A stretch of DNA of 64,000 nt from Actimicrobium sp. CCC2.4 (GCF_034347385.1 NZ_CP133777.1:2728001-2792000), one strand, 5' to 3'; positions 1-9,505 are shown, counted from the stretch's first letter. Numbers and translations are program-made. Notes: generated by a model not told the origin, from the letters alone.

Positions 1-52
1 CGCTGTCATCGAACCGCTGGGCCAGGGCGATGCCGCTGGCGTTGGCGGGCGA

Positions 53-1780
53 TCAACCAGCGTAAGTAAAACTCTCCGTGGTGGTCGTGTAACTTGAACT
101 GGTGACGGTGCTGACATAGACGTAGTCCGTCTTCACCTGTGCGGGCGTGACGGTGACCAGCAGGTAACCACGGCGCGAGGTGTCGATATAGCTGATGTCA
201 TCGACCAGTGCCTTGATGGTCGCCGCCAGCGTCACCGGCGGGAACGCGGCCGGCGGGAAAAACGACTCGAATCCCGATGACGTCACCGCCATGCCGGCAA
301 ACTCGGCCCCGACCTGAGTGCCATCGGCCAGCGTCAGCTTGTTGAACCAGGCGTTGTGGCTATCGCCGGACAGGACCGCGAATTTTTTCCCGGACGCCTT
401 GAGTTTTGCGGCGGATGCCAGCACCGCATCACGGGCATCGGGATAGCCTTCCCAGTTATCGAAGGTGTACGAAATTTTCGGGTTTTTGGCCGGATTGAGC
501 AGGTCTTTCTGGGTTGGCGTCTGTAGCGCTACCGGTGTCGCTTTGGCGGTCAGGTAGGCGGTCACGGAGGCGACACTCAAATTTGCTGCCAGCACCGAGG
601 CGGCAATTTTGATGCGCCCCATCACCGTCTGGTTACCGAGGATTTGCCAGGTCGCTGTGGAAGTGCTCATCTGTGTATCCAGCCAGGCTTGCTGGGTGGT
701 GCCCAATAACTGCTTTTTGGTGTTGAAGGCATACGGCAAAAATGCCGGGTCGGCCACGTCACGTCCGGACGCATCGACGGTGCGGTCCGGCTGGTGTTCT
801 CTGCCGATGATGCGGGTGTCGAGCATGTGCAGCGACAGCAGATTGCCGAAATCGAAGGAGCGATAAATCTTCAGCAGATTGCCCGCATCCGGCGAACGGA
901 TCGGCATCCACTCGTGATAGGTCGCGCTGGCGGCAGCTTTTCTGGCAGCCCATGGACCCTGCGTGACCGGATCGTGATTTTCGGCGCCATCCATCCACGC
1001 ATTGTTGGCGAATTCATGGTCATCCCAGATGGCGATCATCGGCATGCGGGCATGCAGCGCCTTGGCATACGGATCGGCCTTGTGCAACGCATGACGGGCC
1101 CGGTAGTCGGCCTGGGTCACCACTTCATTGGCCGGTGCCGACACCCGTGCAGCCACCGCGGAAGCGGCCGGCGGATACACGCCATCCTTGTATTCGTAGA
1201 TGTAGTCGCCGAGGTGCAGCGCAAACTGCGCGCCGGACGACACCGCCGCATCGTAAGCGTTGAAATAACCGGCCGGATAGTCGCTGCAGGAGAACACCGC
1301 CAGCTTGACTTCGGCGACGCTGCCGACCGGCAGGGTCCGGGTCCGTCCGACGCCGGAGATACTGTTGTTCGGTGCCATGAAACGGTAGTAGTACTCGGTG
1401 TCGGACTTCAGGCCGGTGGCATCGACCTTGGCGGTGAAGCCGGTCGCGACGCTGGCGACGACTTTGCCGGATGCCAGCAGCGTGGCAAAGGTGGCGTCGG
1501 TAGCGACCTGCCAGATCAGCGTCACGGCGTCGTCGGTCGATATTTTGGCGTGCGTCCACAGGATCACGCGGTCGGCCAGTGGGTCGCCACTGGCAACGCC
1601 GTACTTGAAAGCGGCAAGTTCGCCGTTGAGTTCGGTACTCGAACCGCCACAGGCAGTCATTGCGCCGCCCGAGGCCAGCACTGCTGCGACCGACGACATG
1701 CGAATGACGAATTGGCGGCGGGCCGGATCACGTGGCGTGGACAACAGCGATTGTTCTTCTTGTTTCTTCGGTGCATTCAT
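53..1780 (-). CDS. phoD: Tat-exported PhoD-family alkaline phosphatase/phosphodiesterase
   Basis: A 575-residue metallophosphatase of the PhoD family, which hydrolyses phosphate mono- or diesters outside the cytoplasm. The N-terminus has twin arginines at 21-22 (RRQFV), a hydrophobic stretch and then MTAC with Cys44, so it looks like a Tat substrate that may also be lipidated. Metal-binding blocks are visible in family order: FSCSDY, LHLGDYIYEY, IWDDHEFANN and LSGDSHNAW. I chose the ATG at 1780 because AGGGGA lies just upstream; an in-frame codon at 1822 would add 14 residues ahead of the signal. It is monocistronic here, followed on the other side by a LysR regulator on the same strand. Family assignment is firm; the substrate is unknown. 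Confidence 0.9.
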   Translation of the reverse strand: MNAPKKQEEQSLLSTPRDPARRQFVIRMSSVAAVLASGGAMTACGGSSTELNGELAAFKYGVASGDPLADRVILWTHAKISTDDAVTLIWQVATDATFATLLASGKVVASVATGFTAKVDATGLKSDTEYYYRFMAPNNSISGVGRTRTLPVGSVAEVKLAVFSCSDYPAGYFNAYDAAVSSGAQFALHLGDYIYEYKDGVYPPAASAVAARVSAPANEVVTQADYRARHALHKADPYAKALHARMPMIAIWDDHEFANNAWMDGAENHDPVTQGPWAARKAAASATYHEWMPIRSPDAGNLLKIYRSFDFGNLLSLHMLDTRIIGREHQPDRTVDASGRDVADPAFLPYAFNTKKQLLGTTQQAWLDTQMSTSTATWQILGNQTVMGRIKIAASVLAANLSVASVTAYLTAKATPVALQTPTQKDLLNPAKNPKISYTFDNWEGYPDARDAVLASAAKLKASGKKFAVLSGDSHNAWFNKLTLADGTQVGAEFAGMAVTSSGFESFFPPAAFPPVTLAATIKALVDDISYIDTSRRGYLLVTVTPAQVKTDYVYVSTVTSSSYTTTTESFTYAG

Positions 1781-1880
1781 TGGGTTCCCCTTTTTAAAGA
1801 AACCAAGTGTAGCGACGCTCAATGTAAGCAGGATGACCGGATCGCTTCAGTTCTGTGACGGATCAATCATCCCCGAATAC

Positions 1881-2783
1881 TCAGCCAACAACGCCCGTTT
1901 CAGAAGCCCCGGCGAGCAAGCGGTCCAGCAGTTCGACATGATGGCGATGCGGCGTGGTGATCGCATAAAAACGCTCTTCCAGCCCGGTGGAGCGCGCCAC
2001 GCACACCAGCGAGCCGGCCTGCAATTCGTCCTGCACCACCACTTCCGGCAGCACCGTGACCCAGCCGCTGTCGCGCGCGATCAGGCGCAGCATGGCCATG
2101 TCGTCGACTTCGGCACGCACGCGCGGCGTCACGTTGGCCGAGGCGCACAGCGCATCGAACTGCGCCCGGATCGCGCTGCGCGGTCCTGGCAGCGCGATAT
2201 CGAGGCCGTCCAGCCCCTGCGGAATCGGCAGGCCCAGCGGCTTCCAGAGCCGGGCCGGGCCGACAAATGAAATCGCCTGACTGCCCAGGAAGTGGCAATG
2301 CAAGGGACGGTTTGCCGCTGACGGCACGGTTTCGTTGGCCAGTACCACATCGAGTTGATGCTGGATCAGGCGGGTCAGCAGATCGTCGAGCAATCCTGAT
2401 TCGAGCGTCAGCATCACCGTCGAATCTTCCAGCAAGGGGCGAATCCGGTTTTCCTGGTAATTTCTTGACAGCGTTGCGACGCTACCGATGCGCAAACGGG
2501 TCACGCCTTCGCTGCGCCCTTGCAGGCGGCCCAGCATTTCCTGGCTCAGACCAAAAATGTCTTCGGCGTAGGCCAGCACCAGCTGCCCGGTATCGGTCAG
2601 CACCAGCCGGCGTCCTTCGCGCGTAAACAAGACCTGCCCGAGGCGCTCCTCAAGCTGACGGATCTGCGCCGATAAGGCAGACTGCGACGTGTGTAGTTCC
2701 TGTGCCGCGCGCGTCAGATGACCGACCTTGGCAACGCTCCAGAAATAAAAGAGATGATGGAAGTTCAGTTGATCCAGCTTCAT
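1881..2783 (-). CDS. LysR-family transcriptional regulator, divergent to dab operon
   Basis: A 300-residue LysR-type regulator. The N-terminal winged helix is clear (LNFHHLFYFWSVAKVGHLTRAAQELHT, then SQSALSAQIRQLEERLG), followed by the usual LysR substrate-binding domain from about residue 90. The N-terminal HHLFYFW block resembles the NhaR branch of the family. It is transcribed away from dabB, with 98 bp between the two start codons, the classic arrangement for a LysR protein controlling its divergent neighbour. LysR regulators next to dab genes are known in autotrophs, so control by carbon supply is a reasonable inference. The effector cannot be read from the sequence. Confidence 0.9.
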   Translation of the reverse strand: MKLDQLNFHHLFYFWSVAKVGHLTRAAQELHTSQSALSAQIRQLEERLGQVLFTREGRRLVLTDTGQLVLAYAEDIFGLSQEMLGRLQGRSEGVTRLRIGSVATLSRNYQENRIRPLLEDSTVMLTLESGLLDDLLTRLIQHQLDVVLANETVPSAANRPLHCHFLGSQAISFVGPARLWKPLGLPIPQGLDGLDIALPGPRSAIRAQFDALCASANVTPRVRAEVDDMAMLRLIARDSGWVTVLPEVVVQDELQAGSLVCVARSTGLEERFYAITTPHRHHVELLDRLLAGASETGVVG

Positions 2784-2835
2784 TGTTCTGTTTTAAGTAT
2801 CTATAAGATCGTATAAAAATATTTTACAGAACAAT
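2782..2835. promoter_or_regulatory. Inverted repeat between lysR and dabB, candidate operator
   Basis: Ten-base perfect arms, ATTGTTCTGT at 2782-2791 and ACAGAACAAT at 2826-2835, separated by 34 AT-rich bases containing TATAAGATCGTATA. The left arm overlaps the lysR start codon (2781-2783), so a protein bound there could block lysR while acting on dabB. This fits LysR-type control, but the spacing is wider than a simple T-N11-A box. Confidence 0.5.
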
Positions 2836-2881
2836 CAGCGATCGACATACTCTGCCGGTTATTCAACCAAGAGGATTTTGC

Positions 2882-4441
2882 ATGAAACATCTTCTTTTTA
2901 CGATTGGCGCGCTCATGCCCGCCATGCTGATGCTGACGGGGATGCTGCTATCCCTGCTGCCGGCGCTATCGGTCGGACGACTCTGGCGGGTCTTCATGGG
3001 ACTGTCCGGCGTAGCGCTGGCTTGTGCGCTGGTGTCGGCCGTCGCCGGGCAGCGCTTTCCCGAATTCCATCCCTGGTTCCAGGCCAGCACCTTCGGTTTC
3101 GTGATGGCATTGCTGGTGCAACTGCTGTGCAGCATCATCGCGGCCTTCTCTGCCCGTTATCTGGAAGGCGAAGCCGGACAACGCCGTTTCGTGACCGGAC
3201 TCGCCGGCGTGATGACCGCCGTACATCTGCTCCTGATGGCCGATCACTGGGTCATCCTGATCGCCGCGTGGGCGCTGGTGGGTGTCGCGCTGCAGCAGTT
3301 GCTATGCTTTTATCCGGACCGCCCTTTTGCCCTGCTCGCCGCGCACAAAAAGCACATCGCGGACCGGATCGCCGATGTACTGCTAATCAGTGCCGCAGCG
3401 CTGGCATGGAGCAGTGTCGGCAGCGGCTCCCTGTCGGCCCTGTGGGTGCATCTGGCTCTCCATGGGATGTCGATCACCTTGCAGCTCAGCGCGATCTGCC
3501 TCGTCCTGGCCGTCATCCTGCGCACGGCGCTGCTGCCGGTGCATGGCTGGCTGATTCAAGTCATGGAAGCGCCGACGCCGGTTTCAGCGCTATTGCATGC
3601 CGGCGTGGTGAACCTGGGCGGCTTCGTACTGATCCGCTTTGCACCCTTGCTGGAGCAGGCGATGCCGGCGCGTACGCTGCTAATGGTGTTCGGACTGGTC
3701 AGCGCGGTGCTGGCCGGACTGGTGATGCTGACCCGCATCAGTATCAAGGTGCGACTAGCCTGGTCGACCACGGCGCAAATGGGCTTCATGGTGCTCGAAT
3801 GCGGTCTTGGCCTGTACTCGCTGGCGGCGCTGCATCTGATCGGACATTCGCTGTACAAGGCCCATTCTTTCCTGTCGGCCTCGACGGTGGTGCGGCAAAC
3901 CCGCTTGCAGGCAATGCACGGCGCCGAGTCACCGATACCGCTGAGCCTCTTGCTGGCACCGGCGATGGCCGTGCCGACGGTGCTGCTGATCCAGTCGTCG
4001 TTCGGCAATGGCGCGTGGCCGTGGTGGTGGAGCGTTATCCTCGGACTAGCCTGGGCCCCCTTGCTATGGCTGCCGGCGCAACGCAGCAGTGTGCGGGCGA
4101 TCTGCCTGCACGCCAGCGCCGGTGTGCTGATGGTGGCTGGCCTCACCGGAGCGACCTTGCTGGCCCATGCCGTGCCGCTCGGTATCCGCGACACGCCGAA
4201 CCACCTGCTGGGCGTGATCGCACTGATCGGCATGGCCGAGCTCTACCTCAGCCTGGTGGTCCTGCAACTGCGACCGCACACGCTGCGCGGTTGGCGACGC
4301 TGGAGCTATGCCGGCTTTTATCTGGACGAGATCACCACCAGGCTGGCCCTGCAATACTGGCCCGCCAGCTGGATTCCGCTGGCACTGAAACACAACCGTA
4401 TGCGCGTACCCTCGCTGCCGGCAGATGATGGCAAGCGCTGA
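2882..4441 (+). CDS. dabB: DabB, membrane subunit of inorganic-carbon transporter
   Basis: A 519-residue integral membrane protein of the proton-conducting NADH-quinone oxidoreductase/Mrp antiporter family (NuoL/M/N-like, PF00361), with a dozen or more hydrophobic segments. The central block around VHGWLIQVMEAPTPVSALLHAGVVNLGG is the family signature. In DAB complexes this subunit is thought to couple proton flux to CO2 hydration by DabA. The start at 2882 follows GAGGATTT. It lies 22 bases upstream of dabA and divergent from lysR, which separates it from a respiratory complex I subunit: no nuo genes are nearby. Paired with a DUF2309 protein, the DabB call is strong. Confidence 0.92.
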   Translation: MKHLLFTIGALMPAMLMLTGMLLSLLPALSVGRLWRVFMGLSGVALACALVSAVAGQRFPEFHPWFQASTFGFVMALLVQLLCSIIAAFSARYLEGEAGQRRFVTGLAGVMTAVHLLLMADHWVILIAAWALVGVALQQLLCFYPDRPFALLAAHKKHIADRIADVLLISAAALAWSSVGSGSLSALWVHLALHGMSITLQLSAICLVLAVILRTALLPVHGWLIQVMEAPTPVSALLHAGVVNLGGFVLIRFAPLLEQAMPARTLLMVFGLVSAVLAGLVMLTRISIKVRLAWSTTAQMGFMVLECGLGLYSLAALHLIGHSLYKAHSFLSASTVVRQTRLQAMHGAESPIPLSLLLAPAMAVPTVLLIQSSFGNGAWPWWWSVILGLAWAPLLWLPAQRSSVRAICLHASAGVLMVAGLTGATLLAHAVPLGIRDTPNHLLGVIALIGMAELYLSLVVLQLRPHTLRGWRRWSYAGFYLDEITTRLALQYWPASWIPLALKHNRMRVPSLPADDGKR

Positions 4442-4463
4442 ACAAGACAAGGAAAATTCCCCG

Positions 4464-6992
4464 ATGGCTACAACGATACCCCCTGCGCAAACCGCCGACG
4501 ACGCCGAACATGCTGCGCTGAGCCTGCAAATGGAGATGGCCTGCGACAAAGCCTGCCAGTCGATTGCACCGGCCTGGCCGCTCGACCGCGCCATTGCCGT
4601 GAACCCACACTGGTCGCGCACCGGCATGCCCGTGCGGCGCGTGGCGGCGCGGATGGCGGTGCTCGGCAACATCCAGGTTTTTCCGACACGCAATGCCCAG
4701 CAGCGTGCGTGGACCGAAGGCCGGATCAGCCAGGCTGATCTCGACCTTGCCCTGGCCCAGGTTCCTGCCGCGAAGCTGGCCGGACTGACCGCAGCGCAAT
4801 GCGTAGATGCGCTAGGCAGCGCCCCGCGGGTGCAGCAACTGCCGCTGCTCATCGACGTACTCGATAACGATCCTCAACGCCATACACGGCTGTCCTGGCG
4901 GCAAGCCGTCACGCATCAGGTCAGTCAGACCTGCGCCGCCTACTTTGACAAACACCAGGCCGACTGGCAACCCGAGCGCTCGCAAGGCTTGTATGCGTTC
5001 TGGCGTAACACGCTGCAATACGACCACGGCATCGGCACCTTGATGGGCTTGCCTGATCTGGGCCGGGCGCTCGCTGCGCTGCCGGCGACCCGGCAGGATG
5101 CCGAACGCTGGGTCTTGCAGCGCCTCGGCCTGCCGCAGGCGGTGTGGGCCGATTACATCGAAGCGCTGATGCTGACCCTCAACGGCTGGGCGTCGTGGTG
5201 CGCCTATCTGGGCTGGGAAGCCCGTCTCGCCGGCGGCGACGATGCCCATCTGCGCGAACTGCTGGCGATCCGGCTGGGCTGGAGTGCGATCCTGCTGCAA
5301 GGCAAGGATAACGTCGCCACCAGCGCGGCATTCACGGCCTTGCAGCAGGAATGGCAACAGGCCCCGCGCTTGCTGCAGGAGGCCGAAGCGGCACTGTTGA
5401 TCGACGAAGTCTGGCAAGTCGCGCTGGAGATCGGTTTTCAGCGCCCGCTGGCGCAACAGCTTTTACTGCCTGCCGGACCGGCCGGCGCAGCAGCAGACAT
5501 CGCCGTGCAGGCCGCCTTCTGCATCGATGTGCGTAGCGAGCCATTGCGCCGTGCGCTTGAAGCCGCGTCGCCAGCCATCCAGACGCTGGGCTTTGCCGGC
5601 TTCTTCGGCTTGCCGGTGGCCTATACACCGATGGCCACGCCGGCACGGCGACCGCAACTGCCGGGTCTGCTCGCGCCAGCCATGGAAGTGAGCGACTGCA
5701 TGGTGCCGGCGGTAACGAATGGCAAGGCATCCGATGCCGGCTTGCAGGCTTCTGCCGGCACGTCGCGCGCGGCACATTTTGCGCTGACGGATCAATGGCA
5801 CGCCGCCAGTCGCTGGCCGGGTGCCGCATTTTCTTTCGTGGAAGCGGCCGGATTGGGTTATCTCGGCAAGCTCGCACAATGGCTGCGACCAACCGGAAAA
5901 GCCAGCGTGCGCGATGATCTGGCCGGTTTGTCTACCCGCTATCGCGCCCTCTGCCGGCCGCAGATCGTTGGTCAGAGTCTGGCTGCCCGGGTCGTGCTGG
6001 CGGCACGCGTTCTGCACGCCATGGGTCTGGACAAGCAGCTTGCACCGCTGGTGCTGCTGGTCGGACACGGCAGCCAATCGGCCAATAACGCGCACGCGGC
6101 TGCGCTGGACTGCGGTGCCTGCGGCGGACAAACCGGCGAAGTCAATGCGCGCAGCCTGGCACACTTGCTCAACGAACCGGCCGTGCGCGCCGGACTGCGC
6201 GATCAGGGGATCACGATCCCCGTCGCCACCTGCTTCGTCGCAGCGCTGCACAACACCACCACTGACGATATCGACGGCTTCGACCTCGATCTTTTGCCGG
6301 TTGCGGCACGCGCCGCTTGGGACAAGCTGCAGACCGTCATCGTACGAGCGGGCGATCAGGTCCGGCGCGAGCGTGCGCCAGCGCTGGGAGTGAGCCCTGA
6401 CCTGGCGCATGATGCGCTGCTGGAACAATTGCGCCGGCGTGCCAATGACGGTGCGCAAACCCGTCCCGAGTGGGGCCTGGTCGGCAACGCGGCTTTCCTG
6501 ATCGCACCGCGGCAACGCACACGCGGCATGGCACTGGACGGCCGCAGCTTTCTGCATGATTACGATGCCAGTGAGGATGCCGATGGCAGCGTGCTGGAAT
6601 TACTGATGACCGCGCCCATGCTGGTGACGCACTGGATCAACTGGCAATACCACGCCTCGACCTGCGATCCGACCCATCTGGGTAGCGGCAACAAACTGCT
6701 GCACAACGTGGTCGGCGGGAATATCGGCGTATTCGAAGGCAATGGCGGCGATCTACGTATCGGCCTGTCGCGCCAGTCATTGCATGACGGTGAGCGCTGG
6801 ATGCACGAACCGGTGCGCCTCACCGTGGTCATCGACGCGCCACAGCACGCCATCGATGCCATCATCGGCAAGCACGCGGTGGTGCGGCAATTGCTGGACA
6901 ATGGCTGGCTACATCTGTGGCGCTTCGATCAGACGCGCTTGCAGCGCTATGACGCGGGCAACTGGGAGGCACTAACGTGGGAGACCGTCTGA
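4464..6992 (+). CDS. dabA: DabA, zinc carbonic-anhydrase-like subunit of inorganic-carbon pump
   Basis: An 842-residue DUF2309 (PF10070) protein, the soluble subunit of the DAB inorganic-carbon accumulation complex, proposed to hydrate CO2 vectorially at a beta-carbonic-anhydrase-like zinc site. The expected site is present: Cys353 and Asp355 in CIDVRSE, His535 in VGHGSQS, and Cys550 in DCGACGG. The 15-residue His-Cys spacing and the C-x-D pair match the characterised Halothiobacillus protein as I recall it. I take the ATG at 4464, preceded by AAGGAAA; an in-frame ATG at 4425 would overlap dabB. Its stop TGA overlaps the next start (TGATG). No carboxysome or RuBisCO genes are in the window, so it may supply bicarbonate for anaplerosis. 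Confidence 0.93.
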   Translation: MATTIPPAQTADDAEHAALSLQMEMACDKACQSIAPAWPLDRAIAVNPHWSRTGMPVRRVAARMAVLGNIQVFPTRNAQQRAWTEGRISQADLDLALAQVPAAKLAGLTAAQCVDALGSAPRVQQLPLLIDVLDNDPQRHTRLSWRQAVTHQVSQTCAAYFDKHQADWQPERSQGLYAFWRNTLQYDHGIGTLMGLPDLGRALAALPATRQDAERWVLQRLGLPQAVWADYIEALMLTLNGWASWCAYLGWEARLAGGDDAHLRELLAIRLGWSAILLQGKDNVATSAAFTALQQEWQQAPRLLQEAEAALLIDEVWQVALEIGFQRPLAQQLLLPAGPAGAAADIAVQAAFCIDVRSEPLRRALEAASPAIQTLGFAGFFGLPVAYTPMATPARRPQLPGLLAPAMEVSDCMVPAVTNGKASDAGLQASAGTSRAAHFALTDQWHAASRWPGAAFSFVEAAGLGYLGKLAQWLRPTGKASVRDDLAGLSTRYRALCRPQIVGQSLAARVVLAARVLHAMGLDKQLAPLVLLVGHGSQSANNAHAAALDCGACGGQTGEVNARSLAHLLNEPAVRAGLRDQGITIPVATCFVAALHNTTTDDIDGFDLDLLPVAARAAWDKLQTVIVRAGDQVRRERAPALGVSPDLAHDALLEQLRRRANDGAQTRPEWGLVGNAAFLIAPRQRTRGMALDGRSFLHDYDASEDADGSVLELLMTAPMLVTHWINWQYHASTCDPTHLGSGNKLLHNVVGGNIGVFEGNGGDLRIGLSRQSLHDGERWMHEPVRLTVVIDAPQHAIDAIIGKHAVVRQLLDNGWLHLWRFDQTRLQRYDAGNWEALTWETV

Positions 6993-7834
6993 TGTCTATT
7001 TATGCAGGTCAAAAAATCGCCTTGCTGACCCAACATGGCAAGGAGCAGGTCATCGCCCCCGTGCTGGAACCGGCGCTAGGCTGCACGATAGAACATGTCA
7101 CCGGATTCGACACCGACCAGCTCGGCACCTTCACGCGCGACATTCCCCGTCCGGGTACGCAGCTCGATGCCGTACGTCACAAGGCGCGCATGGGGATGCG
7201 CTTGTCAGGATTACCGCTGGGAATAGCCAGTGAAGGCAGCTTCGTTCCGGATCCTTACACCGGCATGTTCCCCTGGAATATTGAGCTGTTGGTGTTGATC
7301 GATGACAATCTGGGAATTGAAGTGGTCGGCATGGCAGAAGGCACCGGGCACAGCGCCCATGTCGATGCACGGGATTGGCCGGCGCTTGAATCGTTCGCCA
7401 CTGCGCAGGACTTTCCGCAGCACCAGCTGGTAATACGTCCTCAGAGCCAGGATGATCCGCGCGTACGCAAAGGTATTGCCGATTGGGCCGGACTTAGGTC
7501 GGGTTTCGACGTCTGCATGGCGCAGTCCGACAACCAGCAGGTATTCGTCGAAACCGACTTGCGCGCCTTCGCCAATCCGGATCGCATGGCGCATATCCGG
7601 CAAGCGGCGGTCGACCTGTTGCATCGCCTGGCGTCGCTATGTCCCGTCTGCGACGCTCCCGGCTATTGGGTGACCGAACGACAGCCGGGCTTGCCATGTT
7701 CGGTGTGTTGCCTGCCGACATCCAGCTATCGCAGCGAGGTCTGGACCTGCGTGCGGTGCCGGCATCAATCAGTCAAAAAAAGAACCGACATGACCGAGGC
7801 AGACCCGAGGCATTGCGCGTACTGCAATCGTTAA
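6992..7834 (+). CDS. DUF6671-type protein with C-terminal zinc ribbon, third gene of dab operon
   Basis: A 280-residue cytoplasmic protein that I match to the DUF6671 family from memory. The ATG at 6992 overlaps the dabA stop codon, so the two are translationally coupled; a GTG at 6977 is an alternative. The C-terminal 75 residues carry four cysteine pairs (CPVC, CSVCC, CVRC, CAYC) typical of two zinc ribbons. The N-terminal domain has conserved-looking runs such as KARMGM and ASEGSF but no catalytic motif I recognise. Its place in the operon suggests a role in assembly, zinc supply or regulation of DabAB. That is inference only. Confidence 0.75.
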   Translation: MSIYAGQKIALLTQHGKEQVIAPVLEPALGCTIEHVTGFDTDQLGTFTRDIPRPGTQLDAVRHKARMGMRLSGLPLGIASEGSFVPDPYTGMFPWNIELLVLIDDNLGIEVVGMAEGTGHSAHVDARDWPALESFATAQDFPQHQLVIRPQSQDDPRVRKGIADWAGLRSGFDVCMAQSDNQQVFVETDLRAFANPDRMAHIRQAAVDLLHRLASLCPVCDAPGYWVTERQPGLPCSVCCLPTSSYRSEVWTCVRCRHQSVKKRTDMTEADPRHCAYCNR

Positions 7835-7856
7835 TGGACGCGGCCTGCCGGCGCAG

Positions 7857-8192
7857 TCATACCGGCTCGAGTTCGCCTTCCCACGGCTCGATCGCAAAGT
7901 CGAGCATCATTCCTTCACCGCACGCAGCGCTACGCTCCACATCGAATACGCCTTCGATGGCCGCCTGGGCAATGGCAATGCGGCAAAATGTCTCGACATT
8001 CGGCAGGGCAAACTGATGAAACAATTCAGGATTGACTTCAATGTCGGCGACGACTCCGGCCGCGGGCGGGTTGTTCCAGATCGATAGCTTGGTGAGCTGG
8101 CCATCATCCGTAAGGACCGGGCTGACCAGATACTGCGTGCTGGTGCCATCGACAGAATGCGCAAATTCAAAGGCGGAGGTAGTGGTGGTCAT
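7857..8192 (-). CDS. Small conserved-looking hypothetical protein
   Basis: A 111-residue acidic protein, unrecognised. It starts MTTTTSAFEF at 8192, preceded by GGAGAATCTC; a longer in-frame start at 8237 has no comparable ribosome-binding site. There is no signal peptide, membrane segment or cysteine cluster, and the C-terminus is rich in Glu. It converges with the dab operon, 22 bases from the end of the DUF6671 gene, and is separate from the metallopeptidase gene behind it. Base composition matches its neighbours. No function is proposed. Confidence 0.65.
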   Translation of the reverse strand: MTTTTSAFEFAHSVDGTSTQYLVSPVLTDDGQLTKLSIWNNPPAAGVVADIEVNPELFHQFALPNVETFCRIAIAQAAIEGVFDVERSAACGEGMMLDFAIEPWEGELEPV

Positions 8193-8322
8193 GAGATTCT
8201 CCAGGGACGCGTTAGACAAGAGGCGAATGGGATGCACCGGATGTTATGGATCAATTCCAGCTGCAACGCCATAGTACATTTATTGTCCCTGCTCACCATC
8301 TCAATTGTAAAAAAGCGTTAAT

Positions 8323-8838
8323 TCAACCGTGCCGCCAGAGTTGCTTGCCGGACAGATCCATGTAGGTCATGTAGAGCCGCAGGTCGAATTCGTACTGGTG
8401 ATAGTTCGGCTCCATGTGGCAGCACAGCTTGTAGAACGCCTTGTCATGTTCGCGCTCTTTCACGTGGGCCAGTTCATGCACGGTGATCATGCGCAGGAAT
8501 TCAATCGGCACTTCCTTGAAAATCGTCGCGACACGGATCTCGCGCTTGGCCTTGAGCTTGCCACCCTGCACCCGTGAAATCGTGGTGTGCGTGCCGAGCG
8601 CATGCTTGAGCACCTGGATCTTGCTGTCGAAGGCGACCTTGTCGATCGCATCGGCATTGCGCAGGCTGGTATTTTTGAGCTCGAGCACGTACTGATACAG
8701 CGCCTTGTCGGTGCGGATATCGTGCGGCTGTGCGTATTTTTTCAGCAGGACTTCAGCGAGCTTGTCGCGCTCGATCAGGCTGTGAACTTGCGTGCGGAGT
8801 TCGTCGGAATAACCGGCGAGGTATTTCATGTCATTCAT
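8323..8838 (-). CDS. YgjP-type M48-like metallopeptidase
   Basis: A 171-residue cytoplasmic protein with the zincin motif HELAH in the block TVHELAHVKEREHDKAFYKL and a following HMEPNYHQYEFDLRLYM tail, the layout of YgjP/DUF45 (SprT-like/M48-related) metal-dependent hydrolases. The second histidine-glutamate region after HELAHxKExxHD is typical of the family. The ATG at 8838 is preceded by AAGGAT; an upstream in-frame codon at 8868 would add ten residues. Substrate unknown. It sits immediately downstream of the yceI genes on the same strand but is probably transcribed separately. Confidence 0.8.
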   Translation of the reverse strand: MNDMKYLAGYSDELRTQVHSLIERDKLAEVLLKKYAQPHDIRTDKALYQYVLELKNTSLRNADAIDKVAFDSKIQVLKHALGTHTTISRVQGGKLKAKREIRVATIFKEVPIEFLRMITVHELAHVKEREHDKAFYKLCCHMEPNYHQYEFDLRLYMTYMDLSGKQLWRHG

Positions 8839-8897
8839 AATGGATCCTTGAAGAGCAGCCGGACTCACCGGCCGCTTCCGGACACGCTGCTGCGTGC

Positions 8898-9473
8898 TTA
8901 GTCGGCCTTGACGCCTTCGACCTGGATCGCCAGTTTGACTTCCTGCTTGAAGCCAAACGACTTGCCGTAGTCGACACCGAAATCATCGCGGTTGAAGGTA
9001 GCCGACGCATCGGCACCGCAGACTTCGCGCTTGAGCATCGGATGCATGATGCATTTGAATTCCGAGATCACCAGCTTGACCGGCTTGGTCACGCCATGCA
9101 GTGTCAGCGCGCCCTCGACTTCGGTCGGCTTCTCGCCGTCAAACCTGGAGAACTTGCCGGCATAGGTCGCGGTCGGGAATTTTTCGGTGTTGAACATTTC
9201 GGCCGAGGTGGCGTGCTGGTTCATTTTTTTCATGCCGAAATCGATCGTGTCCATGTCCATCGTGACGTCGACCGTACCGGTCTTGGCTTCGCGATCGAGC
9301 ACGACCTTGCCGCTCGATTTGGCAATCTTGCCGCGCCATTTTGACAGGCCGCCAAAATGGTCCGCTTCAAAGCTCGGATAGGTATGCGACGGATCGAGGT
9401 TATAGGTGGCCGGTGCGGCAACGGCGGAGGCGGCGACCAGCGAAGCGATGGCGGCGAAGACGACGGATTTCAT
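8898..9473 (-). CDS. yceI: YceI-family periplasmic lipid-binding protein
   Basis: A 191-residue exported lipocalin-like protein of the YceI family, whose members bind isoprenoid or polyprenyl lipids. The signal peptide is obvious ([20 protein letters not shown]) and the mature start [19 protein letters not shown] is the family hallmark, continuing with [22 protein letters not shown]. The start at 9473 follows AAGGATT. It is second in a run with another yceI gene and a cytochrome b561, a grouping common in betaproteobacteria. Two cysteines (FKC and REVCG) could form a disulphide. Confidence 0.92.
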   Translation of the reverse strand: MKSVVFAAIASLVAASAVAAPATYNLDPSHTYPSFEADHFGGLSKWRGKIAKSSGKVVLDREAKTGTVDVTMDMDTIDFGMKKMNQHATSAEMFNTEKFPTATYAGKFSRFDGEKPTEVEGALTLHGVTKPVKLVISEFKCIMHPMLKREVCGADASATFNRDDFGVDYGKSFGFKQEVKLAIQVEGVKAD

Positions 9474-9505
9474 GGGGAATCCTTTCAGGGGTAGGAGAAC
9501 AATAA

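Noticed and set aside
1-52. Possible end of another gene at the left edge
   Set aside because: Short open frames exist on the plus strand but the sequence is too short to support a product; left unassigned.
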